This document shows, piece by piece, positions 40,693-51,400 of a stretch of 64,000 nucleotides of DNA. Each line of letters opens with the position of its first letter. Within the stretch, counting starts at the first letter, position 1. The stretch is from Pseudomonadota bacterium. GTDB lineage: Bacteria; Pseudomonadota; Gammaproteobacteria; Burkholderiales; Burkholderiaceae_C. The notes below the pieces were generated by a model. The model searched no databases and was not told where the DNA came from. It saw nothing but the letters and a program-made list of their open reading frames with translations. Both the position numbers and the translations under genes were made by a program. The stretch is taken from positions 1,152 to 65,151 of the forward strand of contig JAFEEF010000033.1 in NCBI GenBank assembly GCA_018241265.1. The letters run 5' to 3'.

Positions 40693-42804
40693 TTGTCCAC
40701 CGAAGCCTCCGCGAGGAACATGCAGGCAGCACGGGCCCAGGCGAGTCGAACGAAGGCGGGCGCCGCCGGCCCGGCATCGAGCGCCGGCCGACTCGTGCTG
40801 CGGCGCAAGTGCGAGCGCTGCGGCACCGAAGAGCCGCCGCGGCCCCTCCTCGATCCGGGGATCGGCAGCCTGACGAGCAGCGGGCGGCCGGGATGCCCCG
40901 CCTGTGCAGCGGCCGGCGCGTCATCGTGGCTGCGGCGCGCGCCGGCCTCGGCCGCGTCGTCGCTGACGATCGAGCCCGCCGACAGCGCGGCCGAGCACGA
41001 GGCGGACCGCATCGCCGATCGCGTGCTCGACGGTCCTGCGCCCGCAGCCGCATGGCGCGTCCAGCGCGACGCGGCGTCGCCGGGCGGCACCGCGTTGGCC
41101 GCACCGGCCAGCGTCGATCGGGCGCTGGCCGCACCGGGCCGGCCGCTGGCTCCGGCGCTGCGCAAGGACATGGAAGCGCGCTTCGGCCACGACTTCGCGC
41201 AGGTGCGCGTGCACACCGACGGCCTCGCCGCGCAATCGGCGCGCGACGTCGATGCGCAGGCCTACACCGTGGGCCACGACGTCGTGTTCGCTGCCGGGCG
41301 CTATCGTCCCGGCAGCGCCGAAGGCCGCCGCCTGATCGCGCACGAGTTGACGCACGTGGTCCAGCAAGGCGGCGGCCTCGCGCGCACGCTCCAGCGCCAG
41401 CCGGCGAACTGCGACGCGCTGCTGCTGACGCCGCAGAACGCCGGCACCGTCAGCGGCATCGCGGTGCATCAGGCGATCCTCGCCCACTTCATGACCGCGG
41501 TGCCCGGTGCGCGCCGCGTGTCGATCCCCGGCGCGTCGGCCGCGCCGTTGCGCACGCAAGGGCTGTGCGGCGAAGACGCCAGCATGATCAAGCCGCAGAT
41601 CGGACGGTCCGGCCCGGGCAGCGGACGCGGCAGCGCGCAGCTCGGTCTCGGCTCGCCCGACCTGGCGCGATCGACCCTCAACGGCGCACTCGAGATCGCC
41701 GAGATCAAGCCGGCGTCCGTCTTGTGCCTGGTCGACGGCGCGGCGCAGCTCGACAACTACCTCGTGCAGGGCAATGCGCCCGATGCGCCGGCGCAGACCT
41801 GGCGCACGACCCAGGCGATCAATGCGGTGATCCCGATGCTGCCGAGCACGTATCTGCCGCCGCCGCTGTTCGTCGGCGGCTGCCCGGTGCAGACGGCGTG
41901 GTGCTCGCCCGGGCTCATGGTCTACAACATCGAATGCGCCGAGCCGCCGCCCATTCCCGTCCCGCAGGAACAGGAGCAGGAGCAGGAACAGGAATCTCCG
42001 GCGCAGGACGAACCGGCGCTTCGCCTGCCGCACGGACCGGTGTGGGATCTCGTCTACGGGCTCATCATCGTGCTCGGCACCCTCGCGATCATCGGCACCG
42101 TTGTCGGCAAGCTCGGCGCGCTGCTGGGCATGCTGGCGCGCGCGCTCGGCTTGACGCTCGGTCTGCTCGCCGGCGGCGTGGCGACCGCCGGCGCGGCCAC
42201 GACCGGAAGCCCGAGGCCGGGCGGCAAGCCGGTGCCGACGCCCGGGCCCTCCGGACCCGCGACCGGGCCGACCGCGCCGCCGCGCGACCGCACCACGACC
42301 CCGGGATCGCGCAAGTCGCCGGGCTCGGCGACGACGCCGGCGGCACCGGCCAAGGCCGCCGGGCCGACGGTCCAGATCGACCTGATCGAGGGCCTGAATC
42401 TCGACACGCTGTCGCCCGGCATGATCTTCCCGCTGATGCTCTCCGACATGAAGAGCCGGCACGACGTCGCGATCATGGAAGTCACCGGCGTCAAGAAGGA
42501 ACGCGACCGCACGACCATCGACCTGCAAGCCCTGCAGGAGCATGCCGATGCCGCGCCCGGCCAGGCGCGGCCGACCGTGCTGATGGGCCGCCGCTACGCC
42601 GTCACGCATCCGCACCGCGGCTCCGAACCCCCCGGGCTCGTCGGCGAAGTCGTCAAGCCGGGCGCGGATCCGGCGTGGTGGTGGACCTATCTCGACAACC
42701 TCGCCAAGCAGCTCGACGCCAGCGGCCGCAAGGTCGAAGCGGACGGCGTGCGGCAGGAGATCCGGCGCCAGCAGGACCTGCAGCGCAAGGCCGGCCGCAA
42801 GTGA
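40693..42804 (+). CDS. DUF4157 (eCIS-core-type) metallopeptidase-like protein with putative nuclease segment
   Basis: This 703-residue protein begins with two CxxC pairs (40/43 and 68/71), perhaps a zinc ribbon. Residues about 150-225 form a DUF4157 domain, with FGHDFAQVRVHTDGLAAQSARDV and the zinc-protease motif HELTH at 217-221. Residues about 320-360 hold EIAEIK with QLDNYL, a pattern seen in PD-(D/E)xK-like segments of polymorphic toxins. A Gln/Glu run, two or three hydrophobic helices (about 445-500) and a Pro-rich linker follow. DUF4157 proteins are often payloads of contractile injection systems, but no such system is in this window. The start is TTG at 40693, or ATG at 40720 with GAGG close upstream. 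Confidence 0.75.
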   Translation: MSTEASARNMQAARAQASRTKAGAAGPASSAGRLVLRRKCERCGTEEPPRPLLDPGIGSLTSSGRPGCPACAAAGASSWLRRAPASAASSLTIEPADSAAEHEADRIADRVLDGPAPAAAWRVQRDAASPGGTALAAPASVDRALAAPGRPLAPALRKDMEARFGHDFAQVRVHTDGLAAQSARDVDAQAYTVGHDVVFAAGRYRPGSAEGRRLIAHELTHVVQQGGGLARTLQRQPANCDALLLTPQNAGTVSGIAVHQAILAHFMTAVPGARRVSIPGASAAPLRTQGLCGEDASMIKPQIGRSGPGSGRGSAQLGLGSPDLARSTLNGALEIAEIKPASVLCLVDGAAQLDNYLVQGNAPDAPAQTWRTTQAINAVIPMLPSTYLPPPLFVGGCPVQTAWCSPGLMVYNIECAEPPPIPVPQEQEQEQEQESPAQDEPALRLPHGPVWDLVYGLIIVLGTLAIIGTVVGKLGALLGMLARALGLTLGLLAGGVATAGAATTGSPRPGGKPVPTPGPSGPATGPTAPPRDRTTTPGSRKSPGSATTPAAPAKAAGPTVQIDLIEGLNLDTLSPGMIFPLMLSDMKSRHDVAIMEVTGVKKERDRTTIDLQALQEHADAAPGQARPTVLMGRRYAVTHPHRGSEPPGLVGEVVKPGADPAWWWTYLDNLAKQLDASGRKVEADGVRQEIRRQQDLQRKAGRK

Positions 42805-42850
42805 CGCGAGCCGGCCGGGCGACCCATCGACCGCGGCTGACGCGCCGCGC

Positions 42851-45379
42851 TCAGCGCAATCTGAACACCACGCCGCAGCCCTGCCCGAACGCGCAGCTCG
42901 TCGCGCCGCCGTCGTAGGCCGCGCCGTACCAGTCGCCGTTGGCGGCCTGCAGCAGGGCACGCGGCCCGTAGCCGTGGCTGCTCGCCGTGTTCGACGGGAA
43001 GAACGCATACAGCACCGTGCCGCCGCTGCCGTCTGCGTTCAGGCGGAACAGCGCGCCGCCGCCGAGCGCACCGCCGCCGTTGGTGTAGCCATAGAGCGCG
43101 CCATCGCGGCCGATCGCGATGCCGCCCGGCGACGTGCCGAGCGCCGCGGTCGCGGCGAAGCTGTAGAGCGTCGTGTAGACGCCCGCCGTGTCGATGCGGA
43201 ACACGCTGCCCTTGTTGCTCGCGCCGCCGGTCTGCGTCACGCCGAACAGCGTGCCGTCGGCCGCGCGCACGAGTCCGACCGGCTTGCCTTCGGCCGCTGC
43301 AAAGCCGTGCAGTACCTGCAGCGTGGATGTCGCGGGGCTGTAGCGGAACACCGTGCCGACGCCCGCCGCGCCGCCCCCCTGGTTCGCGCCATAGACGTTG
43401 CCGTCGTCGCCGGCGATCAGCACCGCCGGGTCGTTGCCTTCGCCGGCGGTCGCGAAGGCATGCACCGTCGCGAAGCCGATGCCGCGGTAGCGGAATAGCG
43501 TCCCCGGCGTCGAGCCGTAGACGTCGCCGCCGAGCGCGACGACGTTGCTGCGCGGGAAGGCGCCGTCCGCGAGGCCCTTGAACTTGTAGAGCAGGTCGAG
43601 CGCACCGCTGCTGCGCCGCACGCGGAACAACGTGCCGCAGCCGGTCGGGTTCTCGATGTTGTTGCAGCCGGTCGCGATGCCGTAGTAGCCGCCGTTCACG
43701 CTCGTGCCGTAGAGGTACGGGCCCACCTCGACGATCGCATTCGGCAGGTTCAAGCCGCGTGCCAGCACGGTCTGCGCACCGGCCGGGGTGACCTTGTAGA
43801 GCACCGAGCTCGGAAAGTTGTACGACGTGGTGCCGTAGAAGCTGCCGTCGATCGACTGGATCAGGTTGGTCGGTCCCGCGCCGTCGGCGCAATCCGGATA
43901 CGGCGAGCCGGGGCAGAACGCGAACAGCACCGAATAGCGATGGTCGGAGCGCTGGAACGGTTCGGTCGTGTAGCCGGTGCCCGCGGCGTTGGCGATGCCG
44001 AGCTGCGCGAGCGTCGGCGCGCCGACCGGCACGCTGGTCACCAGGGTCTGGTCGCTCTGCACGTTGAAGCCGGTGTCGACGCCGCCGAACTGCATCGACT
44101 GCGTGCCGGTGAACTGGCTGCCGCTGACCTTGACGCGCGTGCCCGTCGGGCCGCTGCCCGGATCGAAGGTCGTGACGACAGGCGCGCCGGCCGGTACCTG
44201 CGCCAGCTCGAACAAGGTGCCGCAACCCGAGCAGCCGGACGGATCGATGCCGCCGCCCGCCGCCACGCCGAAGAGACGCCCATCGGCGAGCTGTGCGATG
44301 CCGCCGGGCGCGGAGCCGTCGAGCTGGCCCTGGAAGTCGTAGAGGAAGCTCAACGTCGAGGGCGACGTGATGCGGAAGGTCGTGCCGATGCCTTGGCGGC
44401 CGCCGCCCGCGGCGGTGCCGTAGATCGTGCCGTCGCTGCCCAGGGTCAGCCGATAGGGCGGATCGCCGTCGGTGTAGTCGAACTGGTACAAGGTGCGCAG
44501 CTGGTTGCGGCCGATGTCGTAGCGGTCGACGCGGCCCGAGCCGTAGGGATCGCTGTCGAAGGTGAAGTACATCGCGCCGTCGCTGCCGGCGATGAAGTTG
44601 GCCGCGCCGTCGCCCCAGTTGTTGCCGATGGCCGGCAAGAGCGCCACCAGCGGCGTGATGACGCCGGCGGGCGTGATGCGATAGACGTAGTCGGGCGCCG
44701 ACACGCCGTGGTAGTGGCCGTAGAAGTTGTGGTCGGGCCCTACACCGAGGCCGTCGGGCGCATGGCCGTCGGCGCAGTTGGCTTGCGAGCAGAAGCCGTG
44801 CAGCACCGTCAGCACGCCGCCGGTCGTCAGCTTGTAGACCGCGCCGTCGTTGTCGGGAAAGCCGTAGCTCGTGCCGTAGAGGTTGCCGTCGGACGCGTAG
44901 ACCAGGCCGCTGGGCGCCGAGCCGTCGCTGCCGCCGGTGAACTTCCACAGCACCGCGTAGCCGGTCGCTGCCGCATAGCGGAAGACCACGCCGCAGCCGT
45001 AGCCGGACTGGCAGCCGGACTGCCCGCCGGTCAGCGTGTAGCCGTAGAGATCGCCGCTCGGCGCGACGACGAGGCTCGCCAGCACGCCATGGCTGCAGCA
45101 GCTCGGCACCTGCATCGAGCCGTCGCTGCCGTCGAAGGCATGCAGCACGCTGAACGAGCCGTCGGCGGCACGGCGGAACAAGGTGCCGTGGCCGCTGCCG
45201 CCGTTCTGGCTGATGCCGTAGACCGAGCCGTCGGGCGCGGCGGCGACGGCCTGCGGTTGCGCACCGTCGGGGCCTTCGAAGACGTGGGTCGTGACGGCCA
45301 CGTACCCTTGCGCGGCGGCAGCGCCGGCCGCAGCCAGCATGCAAAGCGACAGCAGCCAGACGGCAGCGATCCGGACCAT
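42851..45379 (-). CDS. secreted GloVer-type tandem-repeat protein with IPT/TIG domain
   Basis: The 842-residue protein has a signal peptide (about 1-24). Many repeats of roughly 45-60 residues follow, with the pattern DG(N/S)LYG-x-(10-15)-G-x-(L/V)F(R/K), as in 'choice-of-anchor' GloVer repeat proteins; they probably build beta-propeller-like blades. An IPT/TIG immunoglobulin-like domain interrupts them near 390-470 (FDPGSGPTGTRVKVSGSQFTG). Cys pairs recur within repeats. I cannot assign a function or see a clear C-terminal anchor. It is probably extracytoplasmic. Confidence 0.72.
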   Translation of the reverse strand: MVRIAAVWLLSLCMLAAAGAAAAQGYVAVTTHVFEGPDGAQPQAVAAAPDGSVYGISQNGGSGHGTLFRRAADGSFSVLHAFDGSDGSMQVPSCCSHGVLASLVVAPSGDLYGYTLTGGQSGCQSGYGCGVVFRYAAATGYAVLWKFTGGSDGSAPSGLVYASDGNLYGTSYGFPDNDGAVYKLTTGGVLTVLHGFCSQANCADGHAPDGLGVGPDHNFYGHYHGVSAPDYVYRITPAGVITPLVALLPAIGNNWGDGAANFIAGSDGAMYFTFDSDPYGSGRVDRYDIGRNQLRTLYQFDYTDGDPPYRLTLGSDGTIYGTAAGGGRQGIGTTFRITSPSTLSFLYDFQGQLDGSAPGGIAQLADGRLFGVAAGGGIDPSGCSGCGTLFELAQVPAGAPVVTTFDPGSGPTGTRVKVSGSQFTGTQSMQFGGVDTGFNVQSDQTLVTSVPVGAPTLAQLGIANAAGTGYTTEPFQRSDHRYSVLFAFCPGSPYPDCADGAGPTNLIQSIDGSFYGTTSYNFPSSVLYKVTPAGAQTVLARGLNLPNAIVEVGPYLYGTSVNGGYYGIATGCNNIENPTGCGTLFRVRRSSGALDLLYKFKGLADGAFPRSNVVALGGDVYGSTPGTLFRYRGIGFATVHAFATAGEGNDPAVLIAGDDGNVYGANQGGGAAGVGTVFRYSPATSTLQVLHGFAAAEGKPVGLVRAADGTLFGVTQTGGASNKGSVFRIDTAGVYTTLYSFAATAALGTSPGGIAIGRDGALYGYTNGGGALGGGALFRLNADGSGGTVLYAFFPSNTASSHGYGPRALLQAANGDWYGAAYDGGATSCAFGQGCGVVFRLR

Positions 45380-45504
45380 GGCTCTCCTCCCGACGATGCC
45401 ATTACGGCGTCAGACGAGTATCGGCGACCCGGTGCGGTCTTCAAGCCGTCGCGGCTGCTGCTGTTAGGGATGCACGCGTGGCGGGCTCGGGCCAGTCGGT
45501 AGCG

Positions 45505-45714
45505 TCAGCCTTGCGGCGGCGGCGCAGCGGCCTTCTCGCTCCACAGCGTGCCGCCGGTCGCCCAGTCGCTTCGCTTGATGTCGTAGATCAGGATGTCCAC
45601 CGAATCGGGCGAGCCGCCGAGCACGCGCACGCAGGCATCGGTGAGTTCCTTCGCGAGCGCGCGCTTCTGCTCGGCGGTGCGGCCTTCGAACATCTCGACT
45701 CTGAGGGTGGGCAT
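45505..45714 (-). CDS. 4-oxalocrotonate tautomerase-family protein
   Basis: The mature protein starts at Pro2 (MPTLRVEMFEGRT), the catalytic base of this superfamily, which needs the initiator Met removed. It has 69 residues, with EQKRALAKELTDACVRVLG as the helix and SVDILIYDIKRSDWATGGTLWS as the second strand and tail, as in small tautomerases. The start at 45714 is preferred over an ATG nine codons upstream because it puts Pro in position 2. It follows the class II aldolase gene by 33 bases. A broken copy lies at 56363-56480. Confidence 0.88.
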   Translation of the reverse strand: MPTLRVEMFEGRTAEQKRALAKELTDACVRVLGGSPDSVDILIYDIKRSDWATGGTLWSEKAAAPPPQG

Positions 45715-45747
45715 GGCGTTCTCTCCTTCGACGTTGAGCAAGCAGGT

Positions 45748-46497
45748 TCAGTCGCGATAGCCGGGCTGGTCGCGGTCCAGGCCGCGCAGCAGCGCCGGCC
45801 ATTCGATGTCGCCGTCGAGCACGCTGCCGTCGCCCACCCATTGCCGGTAGGTCAGCTCCGCGACCTCGGGCGGCACGACGCGCACGCGCCCGCCGGTCGC
45901 GGCCATCGCGGTGAGCTGCGCCTGCGCGGCGCGGTCGAGCAGGTACATCAGCATCCACGCCTCGGCGACGGTGCGGCCGACCGTCAGCGGGCCGTGGTTG
46001 TCGAGGATCAGGCCGTCGAGCGCGCCGAGGTTGGCGATCATGCGCGCTTGTTCTTCACGGCCGAGCGCGAGGCCTTCGTAGGCATGCCGGCCGAGCCGGC
46101 CGTGCAGCCGCATCGCGAACTGCGATGTCGGCCGCAGGCCGTCGGGCAGCATCGCGAGCGCGACGCCCCACGCGGTATGCAGGTGCAGCACGCATTCAAC
46201 TTCGGGCCGCGCCGCATGGATGCAGCCGTGGATCGCGAAGCCGCTCGGATTGACCGGCCGGCCGCTGCCGTCGACGACCTTGCCGTGCACGTCGACCTTC
46301 ACGAGCGACGATGCGGTGATCTCGTCGAAGCGCGCACCGAACGGGTTGATCAGGTAGACGCCCGGCTCGCCCGGCACGCTCGCCGAGATGTGGGTGTAGA
46401 TCGTGTCGTCCCAGCCGCGCTGCGCCGCGAGGCGATAGGCGGCGGCGAGGTCGATGCGGACGTCCGCTTCGGTGCGTGGTGGCGACAGGGCTGGCAT
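45748..46497 (-). CDS. class II aldolase/adducin-family protein
   Basis: The 249-residue protein has the fold of fuculose-phosphate aldolases. Zinc ligands are in VLHLHTAWGVALAM near residue 98 and a later His in LDNHGPLTVG near 160. The opening AAAYRLAAQRGWDDTIYTHISASVPG is the family N-terminus. Members act as aldolases, decarboxylases or epimerases, so the reaction is uncertain. It is probably co-transcribed with the tautomerase downstream. Confidence 0.88.
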   Translation of the reverse strand: MPALSPPRTEADVRIDLAAAYRLAAQRGWDDTIYTHISASVPGEPGVYLINPFGARFDEITASSLVKVDVHGKVVDGSGRPVNPSGFAIHGCIHAARPEVECVLHLHTAWGVALAMLPDGLRPTSQFAMRLHGRLGRHAYEGLALGREEQARMIANLGALDGLILDNHGPLTVGRTVAEAWMLMYLLDRAAQAQLTAMAATGGRVRVVPPEVAELTYRQWVGDGSVLDGDIEWPALLRGLDRDQPGYRD

Positions 46498-46748
46498 CGG
46501 GACGGCATCCTACCCGTGCCGCCGCGACTTCGCCTGAGCCGGCCTTGATTCACGGCCTTCATCCACGGCATGAATTCGAGGCATGCCCCGCCGTGCCTCG
46601 ACAGCCATCGGCGCGCTGCCTACATTGAAGGCCAGGCCCAAGGCCCCTCGACAACGTCCGAAGCGAGGGGCTTGCCGGGCCGACGCGCCCGAAGCGATGC
46701 CCGTACGCATCGTTGCGATCCTTCAACGCGACTCCCCAGGAGAACAAC

Positions 46749-46934
46749 GTGCATACGACGCGCGATCCCTTCTTGCTCCAGCTCGATCTGCTGCGCCAGC
46801 GCAGCCTCGCCCAGTCCGGCACGCAGATCCTCGTCGGCGAGCCGAGGCGACGCCGCGACGACGATCCACCCGTGGACTTGCTGTTCCCGCCGCCGGATGC
46901 CGAGTCCTGCGCGCCCCTGTCCGTGCCCGCTTGA
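46749..46934 (+). CDS. small hypothetical protein
   Basis: This is a possible gene of 61 codons starting with GTG at 46749, preceded by AGGAGA five bases upstream. The product HTTRDPFLLQLDLLRQRSL is followed by a charged RRRRDDD run and a Pro-rich tail. I recognise no family. The good ribosome-binding site is the main support. It converges on the TIR gene, and the 250 bases before it (46498-46748) show nothing else. Confidence 0.35.
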   Translation: MHTTRDPFLLQLDLLRQRSLAQSGTQILVGEPRRRRDDDPPVDLLFPPPDAESCAPLSVPA

Positions 46935-46991
46935 GCGCGACGCTTCCAACGGCTCGCGCGCGAAGTCGGCCGAGAGGCGCCTGTCGCGCAA

Positions 46992-48401
46992 CTACCCCGG
47001 CCCGAGTGCGGCGAGCTCGCGCTTCGTCTCGTCGAGGATGTGCCAGCCCAGCTCCGAACGCCGGCGCATCAAGCCCTCGAACGCGGCGCGTGCGGCGTCG
47101 GTCTGGCCGGCGTGGGCCTGCAGCGCCGCATGCACGAAGACGCCGGTGGGCGTCTTCGCGGGCTCGACCTCTCCGCCGGCGTAGAGCCATTCGTAGGTGG
47201 CCAGCGCCTGCGCGGCCGGCAGTGCGGCGAGCAGCGCAGCGCGCGCATCGGGATCGACCAGCCGCGCGTAGGCGTAGCTCCACAGCCGATCCCGCTGACC
47301 AGGCGCCACCGGCTCGCCGTCGCGCCGCATCGCATCGGCCACCGTGATCGCATAGGCCGCCGCCTCGTCGCCGGTGCCCAGGCTGGCGCCGAATTGCATG
47401 TCGCGCACCCAGGCGCGCTCGCGTCCGCTCGCGATCGCGCGATCGAAGTGCGCCCGCGCCTCGGCGAGGTGGCCGGGCACCAGCTGGTGGCCCCACATCG
47501 CCTCGGCATAGACGTTGCCGGGATCGTCGACGACGGCGCGCTGCCAGTAGGCCACCGGGTCGGCATGGCCGCTGCCTTCGCGCGAGCGCAGGTACTCGCC
47601 CCAGCCGACGTGGGCGCGCAGGTCGGCGGCGCGCTGGCCGCGCGCGCCGGCCAGACCCGCCACCAGCACCGGCGAGGCGACGGCCACCTGCTCGTCGAAG
47701 GTGCGCCGCTGGCCGCTGGTACCGACGTAGGCGCGCATGTCGCGCAGCCAGTGCATCGCGCAGTCCTCGCGTGCGGTCGTCGCCGCCGGCGCGGACGGCA
47801 CGTGTTGCGTCAATCCGGCGAGTGCCGACAGCGCGGCTTCGGGACTGCCGTCGATGCAGAGCTGCAGCGCCTGCCTGCTCGCGGCGGCATCGGCCGCGAG
47901 CGCGGCATCGGTGACGCGCCGCTGTTGCAGCAGCAGGCCGGCGCCCACGGCGGCCAGCGCCAGCACAGCCGCAGCCGCGACCCCGATCCAGCGCCGACCG
48001 CGCCCCGACCCGTCCAGGCGAGCCACCGCAGCCACGGTCTCGGCGACGAGATCGCCGCGCGGTTGCAGCACGGTGACGGCGCCGAGGTAAGGCGGCAGTG
48101 CCTTGATGTCCACCGGTGCCACCATCACCGGCAGCACGCGACCGCCCGGCTGCCGCCATCGCTGGCGCGCGATGTCGAGCTCGGCCAGCGTGTAGCTGCC
48201 GTCCGCCACCGAAGCCGGCGTGATGAGGAAGATCATCGCGTCGGCGCCTTCGATGGCCTCGCGCAAGGGCCGATGGAATGCCTCGCCCGGCTCCAGGTCC
48301 TGGCGGTCGAAGAAGACGGCATGGCCCTCGGCCTCGAGCGCGAGCGCCAGGCGCTCCGTCAGGTTGCGCTCGGCGGATGGATACGAGAGGAACAGCTTCA
48401 C
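46992..48401 (-). CDS. TIR-domain membrane protein with C-terminal helical repeats
   Basis: The 469-residue protein starts with a TIR domain (1-130): KLFLSYPSAERNLTERLALALEAEG, then FFDRQDLEPGE, then SYTLAELDIARQRW, where Glu74 fits the NADase catalytic position. A membrane helix follows at about 138-158. The rest is helical, with a TPR-like pair near 285-330 (AYWQRAVVDDPGNVYAEAMWGHQL). TIR proteins in bacteria are often NAD-degrading or signalling parts of anti-phage systems. It lies next to a type I restriction operon on the same strand, so a defence role is plausible but unproven. The start is GTG. Confidence 0.82.
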   Translation of the reverse strand: MKLFLSYPSAERNLTERLALALEAEGHAVFFDRQDLEPGEAFHRPLREAIEGADAMIFLITPASVADGSYTLAELDIARQRWRQPGGRVLPVMVAPVDIKALPPYLGAVTVLQPRGDLVAETVAAVARLDGSGRGRRWIGVAAAAVLALAAVGAGLLLQQRRVTDAALAADAAASRQALQLCIDGSPEAALSALAGLTQHVPSAPAATTAREDCAMHWLRDMRAYVGTSGQRRTFDEQVAVASPVLVAGLAGARGQRAADLRAHVGWGEYLRSREGSGHADPVAYWQRAVVDDPGNVYAEAMWGHQLVPGHLAEARAHFDRAIASGRERAWVRDMQFGASLGTGDEAAAYAITVADAMRRDGEPVAPGQRDRLWSYAYARLVDPDARAALLAALPAAQALATYEWLYAGGEVEPAKTPTGVFVHAALQAHAGQTDAARAAFEGLMRRRSELGWHILDETKRELAALGPG

Positions 48402-48467
48402 GCCGGCGAGCCTACCCCAACGCGCCCTGAGGCCTGGACTCTCGTGACGGAAATCGTCCCGACGCCG

Positions 48468-51400
48468 CTACCGGACCCGAGGAACACCCGCCGCCCGGTC
48501 GCTCGTCATCGCGAACACCATGTCCGCCACCGACCGCTTGAACGACTCGTTCTCGACGAACTGCTTGTAGACCTGCGTATCGTCCCTCAGCAACTGCTGC
48601 ATCGCCTTCGCCAGCGCCTGATCGTGCGCCATGCGCGCCGTGTGGGGCGTGTTGGCCTGCGCGTTGCGGTAGGCCGCGTCGGAGGCCACCCGCGGAGCAA
48701 TGTCTTCGCGGATCCGCTTCTCGACGCGATCGATGTCGTCGAAGAGCGTCCCGAACTGCTCGTTGAACCGCTTGAGGATGTTGCTCAGCCGGTCCAGTTC
48801 AGGCTCCGGCCTGTGGCCGGAGGCGTCGGTCGGCAGCGGCGCGATTTCGGCTTCCTGGTCGGCGAGCGCGATCTTCATCATCGCCTTGCGTTCCACCCGG
48901 TAGCTGTCCATGTCGATGGCTTCGAGGATGCCCTGGGCGAGATCCTCTTCCTTCGGCGCCGGGAGCTTGGGAACCAGCAGGTCGAGAAGGATCGAGAGCT
49001 TCTCCCACTCCGCGTTGCTGTACGGAATCACCGACGAGAGAAAGGCGTAGGTCCGGCAGAAGACCTTGGCCTGGCCCTTGGAGGCCACCTGGCCGGACTC
49101 GTCGAGGTCATCGAGGTAGACGGCCACGCAAGCGTCGAGCATCGGATCGAGCTGGTCGCGTTCTGCCCCATCCAGGAACAGCGCCGCCAGGCGCCGCACC
49201 TGCTCCGGCCCATACACCTGCGCCGCATCCAGCTCGGCCTTCAGGTCGTGCAGCTTGTTCGGGTCGGTTTCCTCGGCCAGCAGCGTGGTGCGGTAGTAGT
49301 CCTGGAAAGCGAGCGTGATGGTCTCGCTGTTGTTCTGGAAGTCGAGCACGAAGCAGTCGTGCTTCTGCGGGTGCGCGCGATTCAGTCGCGACAAGGTCTG
49401 CACGGCCTTGATGCCGGCGAGCGCCTTGTCCACGTACATCGTGTGCAGCAGCGGTTCGTCGTAGCCGGTCTGGAACTTGTCGGCGCAGATCAGGAAGCGG
49501 TAGGGATCGGTCTGCACCCTGGCGGCGATCTCGCTGCCGGGAAAGCCGTTGAGCGTGGCCTCGCTGACCTTCTCGCCATCGGCCTCATGCTCGCCCGAGA
49601 ACGCCACGATGGCTCGGTATGGGCTCTTGCGTTCGGCGAGATAAGCCTCGAACGCCCGAAAGTACTGGATCGCCCGGCCGATACCGCCCGTCACCACCAT
49701 CGCGCGCGCCTGGCCGCCGATCTTGCCCGCCGCGAGCACCTGCTCGTGGAAGTGGTCCACCATGATCTCCGCCTTCAGCCGGACCGCGTGGTCGTGGCTT
49801 TCGACATAGCGGCGCAGCTTCTTCTTCGCCTTGCGGGTGTCGAACTCCGGATCGTCCTCGGTCTTCTTGACGAGCTTGTAGTAGCTGGCGACCGGCGTGT
49901 AGCGCTGCAGCACGTCGAGGATGAAGCCCTCCTCCACCGCCTGCTTCATCGTGTAGGCATGGAACGGCCGGTGCTTCACCTTGCCTTCGGCATCCGGCGG
50001 CAGCGGCTCGCCGAACATCTCCAGCGTCTTGTGCTTGGGCGTGGCGGTAAAGGCGAAGTAGCTCGCGTTGGCGAGCATCTTGCGCGCCTTCATGCGTCTC
50101 TCCAGCGCGGCGTTCACCGTGTCCTCGGGGTCGGCACCGTCATCTTCGCCTGCGTCGGCCGGTGTACCCAGCGCCTGGCTCATCGCGGCTGAGGTCTTGC
50201 CGCCCTGGCTGGAGTGCGCCTCGTCGATGACGATGGCAAACGTCCTGCCCGCCTCGGCAGCGATCTCGTCCAGGATGAACGGGAACTTCTGCACCGTGCT
50301 GACGATGATCTTCTTGCCCTGCTCGATGTACTTGCGCAGGTCGCCCGAGTGCTGCGCATGCCCCACCGTCGCGCCCACCTGCACGAACTGCCTGATGGTG
50401 GCCTGGATCTGGTCGTCCAGGATGCGCCGGTCGGTCACGACGATGACGGAATCGAACACCTCCTTGCCGCTCGCGTCGCCTGCGCGCTTGGCCGCGATGA
50501 GCTGGTGCGACAGCCAGGCGATGGAGTTCGACTTGCCACTGCCGGCCGAGTGCTGGACGAGATAGCGCCGGCCGGCGCCGTGCGCGCGCACATCGGCCAG
50601 CGCCTGCCGCACCACGCCGAGCTGGTGATAGCGCGGCCAGACCTGGCGGCGCTTCTTCCTGCCGGTGCGCGGATCCTTCTCCTCGATGATCTGCGCGTAG
50701 TTCTCGAGGATGTCGGCGAGCCCGGCCGGCGTGAGCACCTCCTTCCACAGGTAGTCGGTCTTCAGGCCGTACGGGTTGGGCGGGTTGCCGGCGCCGTCGT
50801 TCCAGCCCTTGTCGAACGGCAGGAACCACGAGCCCTTGCCGCGCAGTTCGGTGCACATGCGCACCTCGCTGTCGTCCACCGCGAAATGCACCGCGCAGCG
50901 GCCAAACTCGAACAGCCGCTCGCGCGGATCGCGGTCGCGCCGGTATTGCTCGACCGCATCTTCCACCGTCTGCTTCGTGAGGCTGTTCTTCAGCTCGAAG
51001 GTGGCGACGGGCAGGCCGTTGATGAAGAGGCCGAGGTCGAGCGCGCGGCGGGTCTCGTCGATGCTGTAGGCGAGCTGGCGCGTGACCGTGTAGCGGTTCA
51101 GCGCATGCAGCGCCGCGGCCTTGGCGTTGCCGGGCGAGGGCGTGCCGTAGAACAGCTCGACATGTACCGGGCCGTGGTCCACGCCCTTGCGCAACACGTC
51201 CACCACGCCGCGCTTGCCGACTTCGGACGACAGGCGGGCGAGGAACTTCAGGCGGTTGATGTCCTTGGGGTCGTGTGCATCGGCCATGCCCAGCTTCCGG
51301 AACGGCTCGGGCTGGGTGGCGCGCAGGAAGGCGAAGAGCTGGTGGACGTCCAGCGCGTGGGCGCGGTCGAAGTCCTGCGGCGTGCCGGCGAGGTAGCCGG

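Noticed and set aside
46498-46748. Gene between the aldolase and the small hypothetical gene
   Set aside because: Short frames only, without family similarity or a ribosome-binding site.
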